Positions 1 through 20,300 of a stretch of 64,000 bases of DNA are shown in pieces (position 1 is the stretch's first letter; the number at the start of each line of letters is the position of its first letter). Below the pieces are notes generated by a model. The model saw only the letters and a list, made by a program, of their open reading frames with translations. It was not told where the DNA came from and ran no database searches. The stretch lies in assembly GCA_947652605.1 (NCBI GenBank), contig OX393579.1, positions 49,792,970 to 49,856,969 of the forward strand. Direction: 5' to 3'. The translations under genes were made by a program, and so were the position numbers. Source of the stretch: Elmis aenea. Lineage: Eukaryota > Arthropoda > Insecta > Coleoptera > Elmidae.

Positions 1-260
1 CAGCCGGGATGGTTGGGTCAGATTTGTAGGATGAAAGAAGAAAGGTTAACCAGAAAAGCCTATGAAGCTAGGCCACAGGGAAAAACAAAAGAGGCAGACC
101 GAGAAAAACGTGGCAAGACGATTTTAAAAAGGCAGCAGATACAAACATCAAATGAGAAGACATAAAAAAGCTAGCACAAAACAGAAAAACATGAAAAAAA
201 GTCAGCACAACTCAACAGTCCTACACCTAACGGTAGAAGGACTCATGACTAAGTAAATAA
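1..260 (+). mobile_element. 3' end of a non-LTR retrotransposon, decayed
   Basis: Plus-strand translation with stops reads WLGQICRMKEERLTRKAYEA and ends near SPTPNGRRTHD. This is the C-terminal tail typical of non-LTR reverse-transcriptase ORFs (WLGH-x-RM..R.PKKA, then a basic linker). The same tail recurs at 37670-37950 (RWLGHVYI, later LTPNGRE) and at 39440-39535 ([17 protein letters not shown]). All three are on the plus strand, so one family has left several 3' fragments here. No endonuclease domain is visible in this piece because it runs off the left edge. The element is dead: it has stops and no intact ORF. Confidence 0.65.
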
Positions 261-429
261 TTAATAATTTAAAAAAAATGTATGATCTTTTTTGTTAAGA
301 AAAATAGTTCTTCAAAGAAATTCTATACCAGTTTCGCGAATATCGTCTCTTCGTGTCTAAAATATTTAGTGTTCTTATTGGTAAAAAATGTTCCCCAACC
401 AAATCAGTATACCAGGGTCGAAATTTATC

Positions 430-1260
430 AATGTAGGAAAAACAAGAACATCTACAGGTTTTTCTTCACTTTTCAAGGTGGTCTACTTTCTCTACAAACT
501 TTTTTCCCTTCCTACTGCGAGCTTGAAAATTTCCTTGCGGTAGAACTCCGTTCCAGTTGCCCGAAGACACAGACGTTCTCCAACGTCCCGTAGTGTTGGC
601 CTCGCATTTGTTCCTTTACAAAACTGAAAAGATCGCAATCGGAAGGTGCCAGATGCAACTGTAAGAATGGTGCGAAACAACTTCCCAACCCGTTTTCTCA
701 ATTTCCTTTGTGGTCAGACGAGCAGAGTTAGGCCGCGCGTTATCGTGTTGCAGTATGATTTTTCCCCAGGGCATTTTTCGCGCAAAGCAAAACGGAGCTT
801 CCTAAGTGTCTTCACATAACGAGCAGCATTTTTGGTTTCCTTAGGATCAAAAAATTCAACCAGAATGTACCCCTCTGCATCCCAGAAAACGGTGCTCATA
901 AGTTCCCCAACAGATTGCACTGCATTTGCTTTCTCCTTGGTTGTATCAGGTTCTTAATGATGGAAGCAGCTTTCATCGGCTTTTAAAATACTTATCAAAA
1001 AATCATCTCTTTCATTTCGATATCTCTGAAGAAGGTCTTGAGTGATGGTTTTTCTCTGAACTTTGTGGTCTTATTTCAACAAACGTGGGACCCAGCGGGC
1101 ACAAACTTTTTGATAGCCTTAGCTCTTAATCATTTCCTGCACTGCACTGTGTCCTATTCCAAGTTTTGCTACAATTTCATTTGCAATTGTACTTCTGTCG
1201 TCTTTAATGATATCATTAATCGTTTTCTTCTAACTAATTATTCTACAAATATTTGACGTT
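430..1260 (-). pseudogene. Dead mariner-type transposase
   Basis: The minus strand carries an interrupted mariner (Tc1/mariner superfamily) transposase. In order, it shows an N-terminal helix-turn-helix-like stretch near 1130-1215 (IGHSAVQEMI), the block MSTVFWDAEGYILVEF near 855-905, RYVKTLRKLRFALREK near 775-830, and the catalytic-region motif HDNARP near 725-745. These blocks sit in different frames with stops between them, so no functional enzyme can be made. Terminal inverted repeats could not be placed with confidence. It lies in what is probably an upstream paxillin intron. The family is secure from the WDAEG and HDNARP motifs; the exact limits are not. Confidence 0.8.
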
Positions 1261-2103
1261 CTTACAAGTTACCAATGGGCATAGACTGTTCTTCTACTCG
1301 CTTATGCAGAGACAAGGTCAATCATTTTTGATTAGTGATTATTTTTTTTATCGGATTAGGGCCCTGGTTGCTATTTACTAGAAAGAGCGGGCAACTCTTT
1401 GCTGATTTCAAATGTGCAAAAGTTACCCAGTTCAGGAAACAAAAACTATTGACGAAGCAGCGCGAAGTTGTGAAACTCTTGAGAAACAAAATTGAAAAAA
1501 CAATAATCAGTGATTTTTAAAAAATAAATACAAAACGGGATGTTCAATTCAGTTTTTGTAAGTTTACATTTTACGTACCTACTTTAGTATTTTGGATTTT
1601 TTTAGTTTGTTGGTTTAGCATTTTAAATAGCTTCATTAAACAAAAGAACGTCTAGCTATTGTTTTATGAATAGAAAATCTCTGGAAATAAACTGCATTAA
1701 ATTAAAAATAAGTTCAATTGATGTTAATTTGATAGACTGGCTGTTATTTAATTTTGATTTAGTTTTCTAGTCCAGTTGCACAAAGTCCTGTTAAAAGTTA
1801 GCATAGTTACTTACTACAATGCCGTTGCTTAGATACCAAAAGTTAATCGTCCGTTAAATTTTGACAGAGATTTATGCAACCGGGCTATAGATTCGTAGAT
1901 TTTTCATTATCGGTACACCTTTTTGTAAGTTGTTATTTGTCTAGTTTAGGCGTTTAATTTAATTTAATAAACTTTATTCATGGAACATGTAATTTTGGCG
2001 GCTTCACGCTCTGGGCGTATTAAAAGACCACGAAATATTAGGCTATTCAACTTTTTGTTTGTCGTAACGCAACCGATTCATTATTATATTTTTATCTTTT
2101 TAG

Positions 2104-9937
<7,834 letters not shown>

Positions 9938-10990
9938 ATTTTTTGCCAATACTTTTGTGCTATATTATCATGAGTTTAATTTTTTTTTGTGCTGTTATTG
10001 CCTGGTCATATTTTTTAACTAAGCCATTAATTTGTTACTTAATTTTTTTTATAGATTTTATTAAATTTGAGTTAACAATTTAAAAGTGGGGTTGGAGAAA
10101 ATTGGCGGCTAATATTGCTAGGGATTTATGATCGTATAAAACAGATATTTACCAAGTTAATTAAAAATATAATAGTATTTTGAATAAGCATACAGCGTGA
10201 TAAAAACACTGAATTTTTTATTTTCCTTGTAGGTTTGTTTTTTTTTGCTTAAAAATGAACCTTAGTGTTATGTAAAATATTAAAATTTCTTATACACAAT
10301 TTTAATGTTTTAAATAGTGGTTTAATGTTTTGGTTTATGCAGTCAAATCTCTTTTGGCAAAAAAAAAAAATTATATGAAGCAAAAATTCCGTGTTTTTGG
10401 ACCACCATGTATAATTGTATAAAATAGATATTTACTAAATTAAATCGAATAGTGTTTTGAAATGAGGATGTTAATGTATTGTATGACTAAATTGTCTGTG
10501 TTAATACGTACTTTGTAGAAAAGTTCATAATCGTGTTTAAACTTTTTACTATAGCCGTCAGTTCAAAAAAAGTTAAATAAAAATTCTTACGCTAAATGAT
10601 TACAATATTGACCTGTTCTTTACTTAATGTAAAATACAAGCTTCCATGCTAGATTAATACCTCAAAATATTTTAATCAAGGTGGCTATATATTTTTTACC
10701 ATTATATTATTACATAATAATAATGCACATTGTTACACAAACCACTAATAACATAAGTTGAAATTTTTATATTGTTGTAAGGGGTTTTTGTTGTATTTTA
10801 TATCACAACTAATTTTAAGATTTGTGTTTTTGTTTATTTTTATTAACAACTTGATAATGTTATTTTAGTCACACACTGCTACAATTAATACTTAAAAAAA
10901 TAAATATCAGGAAGTCCAAAACTGTACTAATCTTGATATTAGATTTAGTAAAAGTGTGAATTTTATTCTTACAGAAATAAAAGAGTATAT
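9938..10990 (+). other. Pax: Likely paxillin 3' UTR
   Basis: AT-rich sequence from the stop to the AATAAA at 10976-10981. No open frame or repeat boundary is evident. The extent is inferred from the signal only. Confidence 0.45.
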
Positions 10991-11385
10991 GTGCTTAAGT
11001 TGTTTATTTTTTATCATTCAAAATAACCTTAATCTATAACAAAATTGTATTATACATATACAGTGCAGACAAAAAAAAAAGCATTTACTTTGGTTACACC
11101 TTCAATTTACCATCCAATTTTTGTGATTTTTTGAAAATTGCAGTAATTTTAGAGCCTTATTTTTAAAGAAGCTTTTTGTTAATGCAAGTAAAAATTTTAA
11201 TGTTTTAATTATAAAAAAATAGCAAATGAAGATATAACAATCAAAATACTTTTTTAACTTGACTACAAATTCTATATTAATTCAATTTATGCCAAATATA
11301 ATAAATTACAAAAATTATAGGAACAGGTACCATCGAAATATAAAATAATTTCATATTAAATTAACGACATATATGACTCACGATT

Positions 11386-11843
11386 TTAGAACTGACTGAG
11401 GAGTTCTTCTGTATCACTTGCTTCATCAAATTCTTCACCTTCTCCTGAATTTGCTAACTGCTTCGATGGCAGATTGAGATCGATTGTCTGTGCATTTATA
11501 ACATCGGCGTCCTCTAAACATTGTAATAGCGCGGTAACACTTGTGTCACAATTATTATCACTGCTTTGTTGTGCTTCATTACTAGATTGCACTAGGCTAA
11601 CGAACTGTAGCCATTCTATATCAACTTGGTCCAAATCACGTTGTACCGACTGTCTCAGTTTTTCTAACTTCTCTTCGGTTTTTTGCAAGATTATTAATTT
11701 TTTATGTAGAACACTGGAATATTCTAATTGTAAAAAATGGCTTCAACGACAATTAGGTATGTCTCTTACCTAGTTTGCTGATTATTCTTGTTGTATTTAT
11801 TTTTATTTGTAGCATTTCTAGAGGCAACTTTTTTGCTTGGCAT
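11386..11843 (-). CDS. Small acidic coiled-coil protein, function unknown
   Basis: Two exons on the minus strand: 11770-11843 (ATG, then MPSKKVASRNATNKNK; donor GTAAGA) and 11386-11713 (acceptor TTCCAG). The 56-bp intron gives a 133-residue product with matching phases. The N-terminus is basic and low complexity. Residues about 25-60 are a heptad-like helix (KTEEKLEKLRQSVQRDLDQV). The C-terminus is acidic (GEGEEFDEASDTEELLSQF). I do not recognise the family; the size and layout resemble small kinetochore or adaptor subunits, but that is not evidence. It is tail-to-tail with paxillin and head-to-head with RNF185, about 600 bp apart, so the two may share a promoter region. Confidence 0.65.
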
Positions 11844-12463
11844 TTTTTATAGGTTAAGTCACAACACAACAATGACAACAAACAAGGTTATATCCACACA
11901 GGTGTGAAGTTATTGACAAACCAACGATACTAAAAATGATAAAATTTGTGATAGTTAAGAATCATATACTTTAAAATGAATTTTTTTAAATATCAAGATT
12001 ATTTGGTTTATTTATTAGTCGTTTTAAATTTAGAAGATTTGTACACATTTAAAGTTTCACCATAGTTTTATTTACATGAATGATATAAACAGAAAATTTT
12101 TGATCAGTTCTGTGGTTGATCATAAAGTTGTTCATGCTGTTCAATTTCGTCTTAAAGTTGAAGTGATACTAGACACGTAATAGATTTAATCACCTGATGA
12201 TATTAAATCAAAATAATAGTCCGTGTGCTAATGTTATAACAGATCTAACGTTAGCTAGAAAATTATTTGTTTCCATTACAAAGTGATTAAAGGTAAGTTT
12301 AAAATATGTAGTTGGCCATGGGTGCTTGACGTTTGTGACAGTTTCATATTTCATGTATTTTTATGTAGTGTTAAATTATATTAAATCAGTTTAAATTAAT
12401 CGTGCCATTGTTGTTCTTGTCCTTGTAATGTGGAGTAATTAACTTTGTAGTGGTTTTTTAAAA
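11844..12463. promoter_or_regulatory. Divergent promoter region and RNF185 5' leader
   Basis: Lies between the starts of the unknown minus-strand gene and RNF185. A good donor AAAG|GTAAGT at 12293 suggests a non-coding first exon of RNF185 ending at 12292. Core promoter elements were not firmly identified. Confidence 0.4.
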
Positions 12464-13157
12464 ATGTCGAGTACCAGTGAAAGTTCAAATGTCAACGATA
12501 CAAGCACCCCTAGTGGAAGTGGAACGACTGCAGCAGATGGTGATGATAAGAAAGAAGATCGCACCTTTGAATGCAATATTTGCCTCGATACTGCCCGAGA
12601 TGCCGTTGTCAGTATGTGTGGACACTTGTTTTGGTGTGTTTGTTTTGTCAAAATCTGAATGTAGGATCGAAGCTTATCTCATATTTAATATTGTAGTTGG
12701 CCCTGTTTACATCAGTGGTTAGAAACACGACCGAGTAGACAGGTTTGCCCTGTTTGTAAAGCTGCGGTGAGTAAAGAAAAAGTGGTGCCGTTATATGGAA
12801 GAGGTAGTACTAAACAAGAAGATCCAAGAGAAAAAGTTCCACCTAGACCAGCAGGACAACGAACAGAACCAGAAAATGGTTCAAATTTTCCAGGTAACTA
12901 AGAATTTTTATTGGTTGTTAAATATGGTATTATTTCGTGTTATTTTGTTAGGATTTGGGTTTGGCGATAATGGTTTTCACATGTCTTTTGGAATTGGAGC
13001 GTTTCCCTTTGGCTTTTTTACGTCAACATTTAATTTCAGTGATCCTAGACCTAGTGCAGCCCCTCGTGGCACCCAGCAACATATGGAGGAACAATTTTTG
13101 TCAAAAGTATTTCTTTGGTTAGCGATCATATTTATTGCGTGGTTATTATTGGCCTAG
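12464..13157 (+). CDS. RNF185: RNF185/RNF5-type membrane RING E3 ubiquitin ligase
   Basis: ER/mitochondrial-membrane E3 ligase of the ER-associated degradation pathway. Exons are 12464-12633, 12697-12893 and 12952-13157 (phases 2 and 1, all consistent), giving about 190 residues. The acidic low-complexity N-terminus is followed by a C3HC4 RING: CNIC, CGHLFC, C-x2-H, then CPVCKA. The TGT that encodes the cysteine after CGHLF is split by the first intron. A basic proline-rich linker ([17 protein letters not shown]) and two C-terminal hydrophobic segments follow: [16 protein letters not shown] and [16 protein letters not shown]. This matches RNF185 layout and length. The upstream base context AAAATG fits a start. 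AATAAA at 13302-13307 is a plausible 3' end. Confidence 0.95.
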
Positions 13158-13309
13158 TTTTATTTGTCGATAGTGTATATGTTATTTGTTTATTATAAAG
13201 GAACAATGCAATGGTAATCACTACTTTAGACTGAAGGTGAATATATATTAATGCAATGGAATCAGGTTAGGTATTGTATGTAATTATACAATGAGGAAAT
13301 TAATAAAGT

Positions 13310-14480
13310 CATTGTAGGCAGGTATGTGATTTTTACATGCAATGTGAAGTTGGATATTTTGCATTTAGTTTTAGTATTAATACGGGAGAGTACGATTTCA
13401 TTTGTAATTTAAATAGATCGGCATATTTAGACCATCAAAATTATAATTAACAAAGTGAGGAGACAGAATTTATTTGGTTGGGCTAAAACTGCCGTAGACA
13501 GATCCACAAAAAAAAAGCTCAGGTCTATGGGATCTTACTTTTTCATAAACAATCACACAAGCTGAGGTTTTAAGATAGTTTCAATATTTATTTTAAAAGT
13601 AAGGAGCACAGCATAATTCTGAGTTCTAATATTTCAAAAACATCTGCAATTGTTCGGATTTTTTAATTTGACTTGCACTTGTTTTTCTGTGTATTATACA
13701 ATTTTCATTTGTTTATGGGATATTTTAAAGCTTGTAAATTTAAAATATATTAGGCAGATCTCTAAGTGTATGTGTTTTAACCTTGGAGTAGTTTTGTTTC
13801 ATGATTATTAAGTGTAAATGTGTTTTTAAAATATTGAATTTTAAATATCTTAAAACAGTTCGTAATCATGGCAAGCTTTTTGGTTAAACAAATAATTTTG
13901 TTTCATTAACCAAATTCTTTTTATGTCTTCATTTGTTTTTTTATTATATTGTGTATTGTAGACATGACTCAATGCATTTTGATCAATTAAGAGTAGTTTG
14001 CTTACGTTATTGATAGTTGGATTTTATTTTAAGTCTAAAAACATGAGTTTAAATGTTTAAAAAATATTCCACAGCCACAGGTAACTTATATTTAAAATCA
14101 AAGTCAGGAATTGGTATAAATAGCTTTATTTCAGTGGTAAATTTTGTGGTTAAAACATGTACTGTTATATAAATGTAAATAATAAAAACTATTAAGCTGC
14201 ATTATAATTATTATTGCCCACGCTTCACTTAAAACCTAATAGTTAATACTGTAACACACTAAACTATTATTATTGCACGCTCAATTAAGTAATAACAGTC
14301 ATTATTGGAATTTACATTATTATTTATATCAATGGGTAAAGTTTATAATAATCTTACTGATTACATTTATAATTATGTATAGTTTTATTTTTATGGAAAG
14401 CCGTTATCTTTTGTAAATATTTGCTTAAAAGCTTATTTCATATCAGTAGTTATCAGTTTTACAAAACAACGTAATACAAA
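13310..14480. other. AT-rich spacer, no gene seen
   Basis: Spacer between the convergent RNF185 and SelM-like 3' ends. No coding frame or tandem repeat was recognised; a minus-strand AATAAA (plus-strand 14483-14488) probably ends the SelM-like gene. Confidence 0.45.
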
Positions 14481-14666
14481 ATTTTATTTAGAACTTTTCA
14501 AACGAAAGTTTGGAATGAACTATTTGTTTTAGCTGCTTGGTAATCTTATTTTAACACATGCAAACGGACACGCACTCTACAATTTACATATTTTTAAATT
14601 TATGCTTAACAATTATACGTAAATCAAAAAACCTAGGCTATTTACATTTTGACACGTCGATTACCT

Positions 14667-15057
14667 TTAAAGTTCTTGCGAAGCAGATTTTGCCACTTGC
14701 TGGAAGCCTCTATTTATTAGCAAATCATTACATTCCTTTCTATTTAAATTTCTTAGAGGTATACGTTCGATTTCATCTTCACGCTCATTCAATAAAACTA
14801 GTTCTGGTGGAGCACCTTGTATTTTTTTGAACTCAACATTTTCGTATGTAGGGACGTCTTCATATATAAATTTTTTTACCTCGGCTAGTCTGTTGAGCAT
14901 GCATCCTGGACAACTCTAAAAATTAAAATTGTACACTCTGATTTTCCCAAAATTAGAAAATTACCTCTATCCTGGCTCGGGTAATTGTTTTATCATCGCT
15001 GCAGGTTATCACATTTATTAGAAGCACAGTACAAAGTACACTTAGTATATATTTCAT
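14667..15057 (-). CDS. SELENOM: SelM-like thiol-redox protein, cysteine form
   Basis: Two exons, 14965-15057 and 14667-14915, phase 0, giving 113 residues. Residues 1-20 (MKYILSVLCTVLLINVITCS) are a cleavable-type signal peptide. The mature part has the redox motif CPGC followed by MLNRLAEVKKFIYEDVPTYE, then GAPPELVLLNE and ERIPLRNLNR. This aligns with selenoprotein M (LKEVKAFVTQDIPFY, GADPELVLL, LERIPL in vertebrates) and its Sep15-like thioredoxin fold. Vertebrate SelM uses a Cys-x-x-Sec motif; here the last position is an ordinary TGC cysteine. Expected location is the ER lumen. The short C-terminus QELstop is not a perfect KDEL-type signal. A minus-strand AATAAA lies at 14483-14488. Confidence 0.88.
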
Positions 15058-15539
15058 TATTTATGGTTGCTAAGCATAAACTTAAGTTGAAGACTGACCC
15101 AATACAAAACCCCCACAATACTATTTACTATCATAGACAAGTTTACTATTGCTGCCACCAACGAGTCATATGCGTGTATTGGCCACTTGCAAGTTGCTTA
15201 TTGGATAAATCAATACTGTTTACACCGTGTAGTTTAAGTCCACTTAAGGAATTATCTAACATCCCGTTAGTATGGTAGCTTATGCACTACATTTGGTCCC
15301 TTTTCAATTTAACAGTAAAACCGTCGGAATTATATTACTTAAATTTAAATAAGTTTAGTGAAAGTAAATACAGAGTTGCTATTTTTAAAAACTTCACGTG
15401 ATATACAATCAACGAATTTTATGTAAAACAAATGGGCGTCGCTTATAAATTTTTAAAATTTTGAATTTACCTCCAAAAAAGTCCAGTATTTGAATTTTGC
15501 AACACGAATTCTCAGTGTAAATAAATTTGGGATTAGTAG

Positions 15540-15920
15540 AAGTCGCGGTTTTGTGTTGGCGAGTTCATGTACTGAGAACATTATTTTTTGAAAGTGATGT
15601 AGTTTCGTGTTAAGGTACAGACGTATGCACGTATGAATCTAAAAATCAGTGCAAATTTAAAAAAATGTTTCTTGATTATATTGAAACAATTCGTTTTATA
15701 AAATCTAGTGTGTTCTTCGTATTAGGTGTGATTAATTTTGGTAACTAATAATTTCTTTAGTATTTGTCGACACAAAAATGATTGTGTTAGTTTCAGTTAT
15801 TGTGAAATTGATATTGGTGTTCGTAAGTGGCAGCGGATGTTTTAACGTTATTGGTTTCCTAGCAGCAGAAGTGTGCCAAGCTGCCAAGACTTAAAAGTAC
15901 AGGATTAAATATGTGGTAAG
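15540..15920 (+). other. Possible non-coding first exon, plus strand
   Basis: A GC-richer block ends in a strong donor, GTAAGT at 15916. It is placed divergently from the SelM-like gene. No plus-strand coding exon follows nearby, so a promoter-associated non-coding RNA or an unused splice site are both possible. Confidence 0.2.
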
Positions 15921-16490
15921 TGGATTTAAATTACAGATTATTGTGTAAACAAAACTAAATTTAAAGTACCGATATGAAATTTAATATGTTTCCACCCAGA
16001 GAGTGAGATATACCATATGTATAGATTATTTTCATATTTTTTCGTGTACTGTTAAACAATTAACTGCCCATAATTAATTGGTTTTACAAAAATAAATTTT
16101 TATGAAGTACGGTGCAGCAGAAATAGTTGTATTTGCTTCCAAAAAATATCCTTATCCCCATGAAAGTATATTTTGGTCATTTTAATGTTTTAATATCTCC
16201 GGTTTTATTCAAAATATAACTCTAAACCAGGAACGGTGAAATAGTTTTGAATTTGTCCTGAAAATTATCTTTAATACACATTTATTTCAACGAATTGGGA
16301 CTACCCAGTACAAGTAATGGCCAAAAACAAAAATATTTAGAATAAAAGATAAACTTATTTTTGAAAATTTGTATTTGTTAAAATTTTATTAACAATTGCA
16401 ACACATTGCTTTGCTAACACTTTTAAAGCTTTTATACACAAAATACTGATTTTACGCTTAAAAAATAACTTTTACTACTTAGCATTATTC
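15921..16490. other. AT-rich spacer / Kidins220 3' flank
   Basis: No gene recognised. A minus-strand AATAAA (plus-strand 16385-16390) lies about 100 bp past the Kidins220 stop and is a plausible poly(A) signal. Confidence 0.45.
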
Positions 16491-17347
16491 TTAAACCTTA
16501 GTTTCCGGATCACAATAAACATCAGCGAGATTTTCTTCTGAATCTACAGCGTCTTGTCGAGACAAATGTCCCGAACTCTGGGAAGCTCTGCTGTACAGAC
16601 TAACATTACTCACAGTCACTAATCGATTGCTAGGATCTAGCATATAGGATACCGAAGAATCGGCGCATTCCGACATCGTTCTCGATCGTGGCCTAGGTTT
16701 ATCGGGAGAAAAACTCCAAGTATCCGTGCCGTCGTCTTTCAAACTAGCATCGCTGATAATATCCTCGTTTAACGATCGAGTCGGGCTGAATTCAGTTACT
16801 TCAGTAACATTATTCTTGTATTTTTTAACACGTTTAGAAATACGAGATGCGCTTTTATGAGTAGGAGATTGCATGCTGTCGGAAGTCGAACTTTGCGACG
16901 AAAAAACTTTCCTGAAATCAGGACTCGCTAGAGACGGGGAAGAGACCTCCGAAACCAATGGGGTACTTTCCGTGTCGCTCACATTTTCTTTCTTATTCAT
17001 ATTGGAATGTAACAATCGTTCTTTCAATTTGTGCAGTTTCTCAAGGCTTGTCGTTTTTTTAGCGACGTCTGTTCCAAGGTGCTGAGATGTGTCCACAGAT
17101 TTCGAACGGTTTCGCAATGCCTGCCTTGCGATTCGGGGATTATTTTTTAACAGATGTAAAGACGCCGGACGCAGTTGTCTTAAGTCTTGAGTTAGACTTG
17201 GAAAAATATTTTTTTGAACGTCGTACGACAGGTCGGTGTTTATTACTACGTGTTTGGTTTTTCGGGCTTGATTTTCGTTATTGTCTGAATGTATTGAAGG
17301 TTTAAGGTTTGATAGTTTTATGCTGTTAGTGTTGTGGCGATCCATCA
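16491..17347 (-). CDS. Kidins220: Kidins220 last exon with PDZ ligand
   Basis: The acceptor ATTTTTCAG precedes 17347 and the first two bases complete a split codon. It encodes about 285 residues of Ser/Thr-rich disordered tail ([38 protein letters not shown]). It ends in a conserved-looking acidic stretch and ETKV. T at -2 and V at 0 make a class I PDZ ligand; vertebrate Kidins220 also ends in a PDZ ligand. No other domain is seen. Confidence 0.88.
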
Positions 17348-20300
17348 CTGAAAAATATCATCTGTTATAGTACCATTAACTTAACAATTTTTAGCTAATC
17401 TAGTGATGTATTTTATTTTATTTAATTCTGTAAGCTTTAAATAATGGTGGCACACATAATGTGTATGATTTTTAATTAATAAAGGGTTAAAGTTAATAGT
17501 ATTTTAGTAACTTGCTTAAGGCTATTTGCATCGTTATCAAAATTATCATTTGTTCAAGTTTACAGGGTGGACCAAATTCAAATGTTTCACGGGTTATTTC
17601 GGTTACCATAATAGGTAAAAAACTTTTTTTTTAAGTGAAAACCCTAGTAGGACATGACTGAAAGATACTTTTTTTAGCTTATTAATAATATATGTTTATA
17701 TATTTGTTGCAAAAAATAACTGATATGTGGCTAATTTTGTGAAAATTTTATTATCACAGTTTGCCTTGATTTCGTAAACAAGTGATGTTTGCAATTAAAA
17801 AACAGCTAAACGCCATTTCCAAGTAAATTCTGCTGTAGCATCCACGGTTTTACCACTTACAATTCCAACATATTAAACTTTTCAAAAAGTTCAAATTTAG
17901 CCATGTTCACAATACCACGGTTATAAAACACAAAAGAATACACGGATTTGCTTTAAAGTTTAAAAATGAATTTGGATACGACGTTTTGTTGTATATTAAT
18001 TGTAAATAACAGTTGTAATGAAATCATGGCAAACTGTGATAACAAAATTAGCCATATCTCGGTCATTTTTTGTAACCAATATATAAAACTATACAGCATC
18101 ATTCCAAAAGTATGCAACAAATAAAAAAGTTTTTTATTATCGATTTCTCAGAAAATTTTATTCTTGATAAAAGTGGGTGCATGGCCTAAACCTAATTTTA
18201 AGATGAAACAAAAGTTCAATAAAATTCATCACACTAGATTGTACCGATTTTAGAAATATTCACAGAAGTAAAGGGCCCTTATTTTAACAGGTTAAAAAAA
18301 AATGAATAGGAATAAGTTGTTAAGAATTTAAAAATATAACCTACTATAATGGTTGACGTTTAATTTCCAATAATTACATTTATAGTAACTTTAACATTCA
18401 TAAAATCAAAGTCTCTAAAATCTAGTGTCGCATAATTTTTTATTAAATGTTTATCATTTTAAAATTAGTTTTATGCCATGCAGCAACTTTTATCAAAAAT
18501 AAAGTTTTCTGAGAAATCGATAATAAAAAACTTTTCCATTTGTTGCATACATACTTTTTTAACGTTAAAAGTACTAAAAATAAAAATTGGAAATATACTA
18601 TTAAATTTCGCAATTAGTATTAATTTGTAATTCATAACAACTTTTTTTGTGCCTGTCAAAATAAAGGCACTTTACTTCTGCGAAAATTACTAAAATCGCT
18701 AAATCTAGTGTGCTATGAGTTTTATTAAACTTTTTCTAATCTTAAAATTAGTTTTAGGCCATGCACTAACTTTTATCAAGAATAAATTTTTTTGAGAAAT
18801 TGACAATACAAAACTTTTTCATTTGTTGCATACTTTTTGAATGACGCTGTATGTTTTCAAAAAGCTTAAAAAAAAATGCTGCTAGGATTTTTATTAAAAA
18901 AAAAATTACTTCATATCTCAAAAGACAAGGCCCTTGAAAAACATTTAAATAAAGCATAAAAATGTTTATAAAAAACCTACTTAACATATAGTTTAATTTT
19001 TTTAAATAAAGAAGTTATAGTATATTTTCAAGTCCAATGAAATTTTATTTTATATCTGTAGTGCCAAATTGGAAAGTGATATAAAATATGATGACCCAGG
19101 TGGGTTTACCTACAAAAATAACCCAAGACCGATATCAGATTTTCACTAACTAGATATTAATGTAACTGAAATACCCTGTAAAACATTCGAATTTGGTCCA
19201 CCCTGTACAAGGGAGTATTTTTTTGAAATTCTAAAGTACTTCTCTCTACTTAATATAAAATTTAAAAAAAAAATACTTAAAGAAAACTTTTTAAAACCAA
19301 ATGGCGACCCGTTTGAAATTGTTCTGGGCCCCCATTTTAAGAAACAACTCTTTATATAATAAAATACCTGGTGAGGGAGGTAGTGAACTGTTACGTGAAC
19401 TTTGTTCACTCCAACTTTCGGGATTCCCCTGTATCGATATGCTGACAGGCTGCCAGTGCATGTGTCCAATCGGAGATGACTGCAGTATGACAAAATCTGT
19501 TTCTCCTAAGCCACTTGTACTGTTGGTTCTTGATCTGTAACCCCTAGATTCTAGAACAAAATTCAATATTATAAGTTTCAATTAAAAGACTTTGCACAAA
19601 ATTGTATTAATTATGATTCCAGAAGGTACACTAATAAGCACAAAAAATTTAATCACCATACATTCATTACAAAGAGACAGCTTGACTAGCAAAACGTACA
19701 CAAATTTACCATTTTCTAATCTACTGGTTACACAAACAACATTTAGAAGGACATTTTTGATTTTATTACGTTAGAAAAACGTTACTATTTTATTTTTTTG
19801 TTACGTTATGCTTATTTCTTTTAAACTGTTAAATATCAAGCTTACTACATACAAAATTGCAAAAAACTTACCAAATTTAGAGACTGGGGGGTATTAGGAA
19901 CACTTTCATTTATTTAAAAAAAAATAATACCACTACAGAATAAATGCAATCTCAAAACACACAGTAAATATGGTACAACAGAATAATTATATAGTACTCA
20001 AAACTTCTTTGCAGAATGTGTAATTTTATTTTTGAATGTAAAATTTTTAAGTCAAGGTAAACAAATAAAATGTTTATTGTAGTAGATTGTGTTAATTTAC
20101 GGAATTAGTTTACCAAATATTATTCTCTTTATTAAATTTTTTTCGCTATAGTTGACAAGTGTATTAAATAGAAAAAGTTTTGTTTAGCAAGTATCACTTA
20201 AAATATTCCACACGTGGTTAACCCTGATAATGAAATTATATTCATGGTTTTAATCAGTAAAATGATATTAGCCGAATAGTTAAAATATGCAAGTATAATT

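Noticed and set aside
430..1260. Domesticated mariner transposase
   Set aside because: Stops and frame changes throughout; no preserved long frame or host exon fusion.
17087..17305. Plus-strand frames opposite the Kidins220 last exon
   Set aside because: Antisense shadows; the minus-strand reading has the splice acceptor, matched phase and PDZ ligand.
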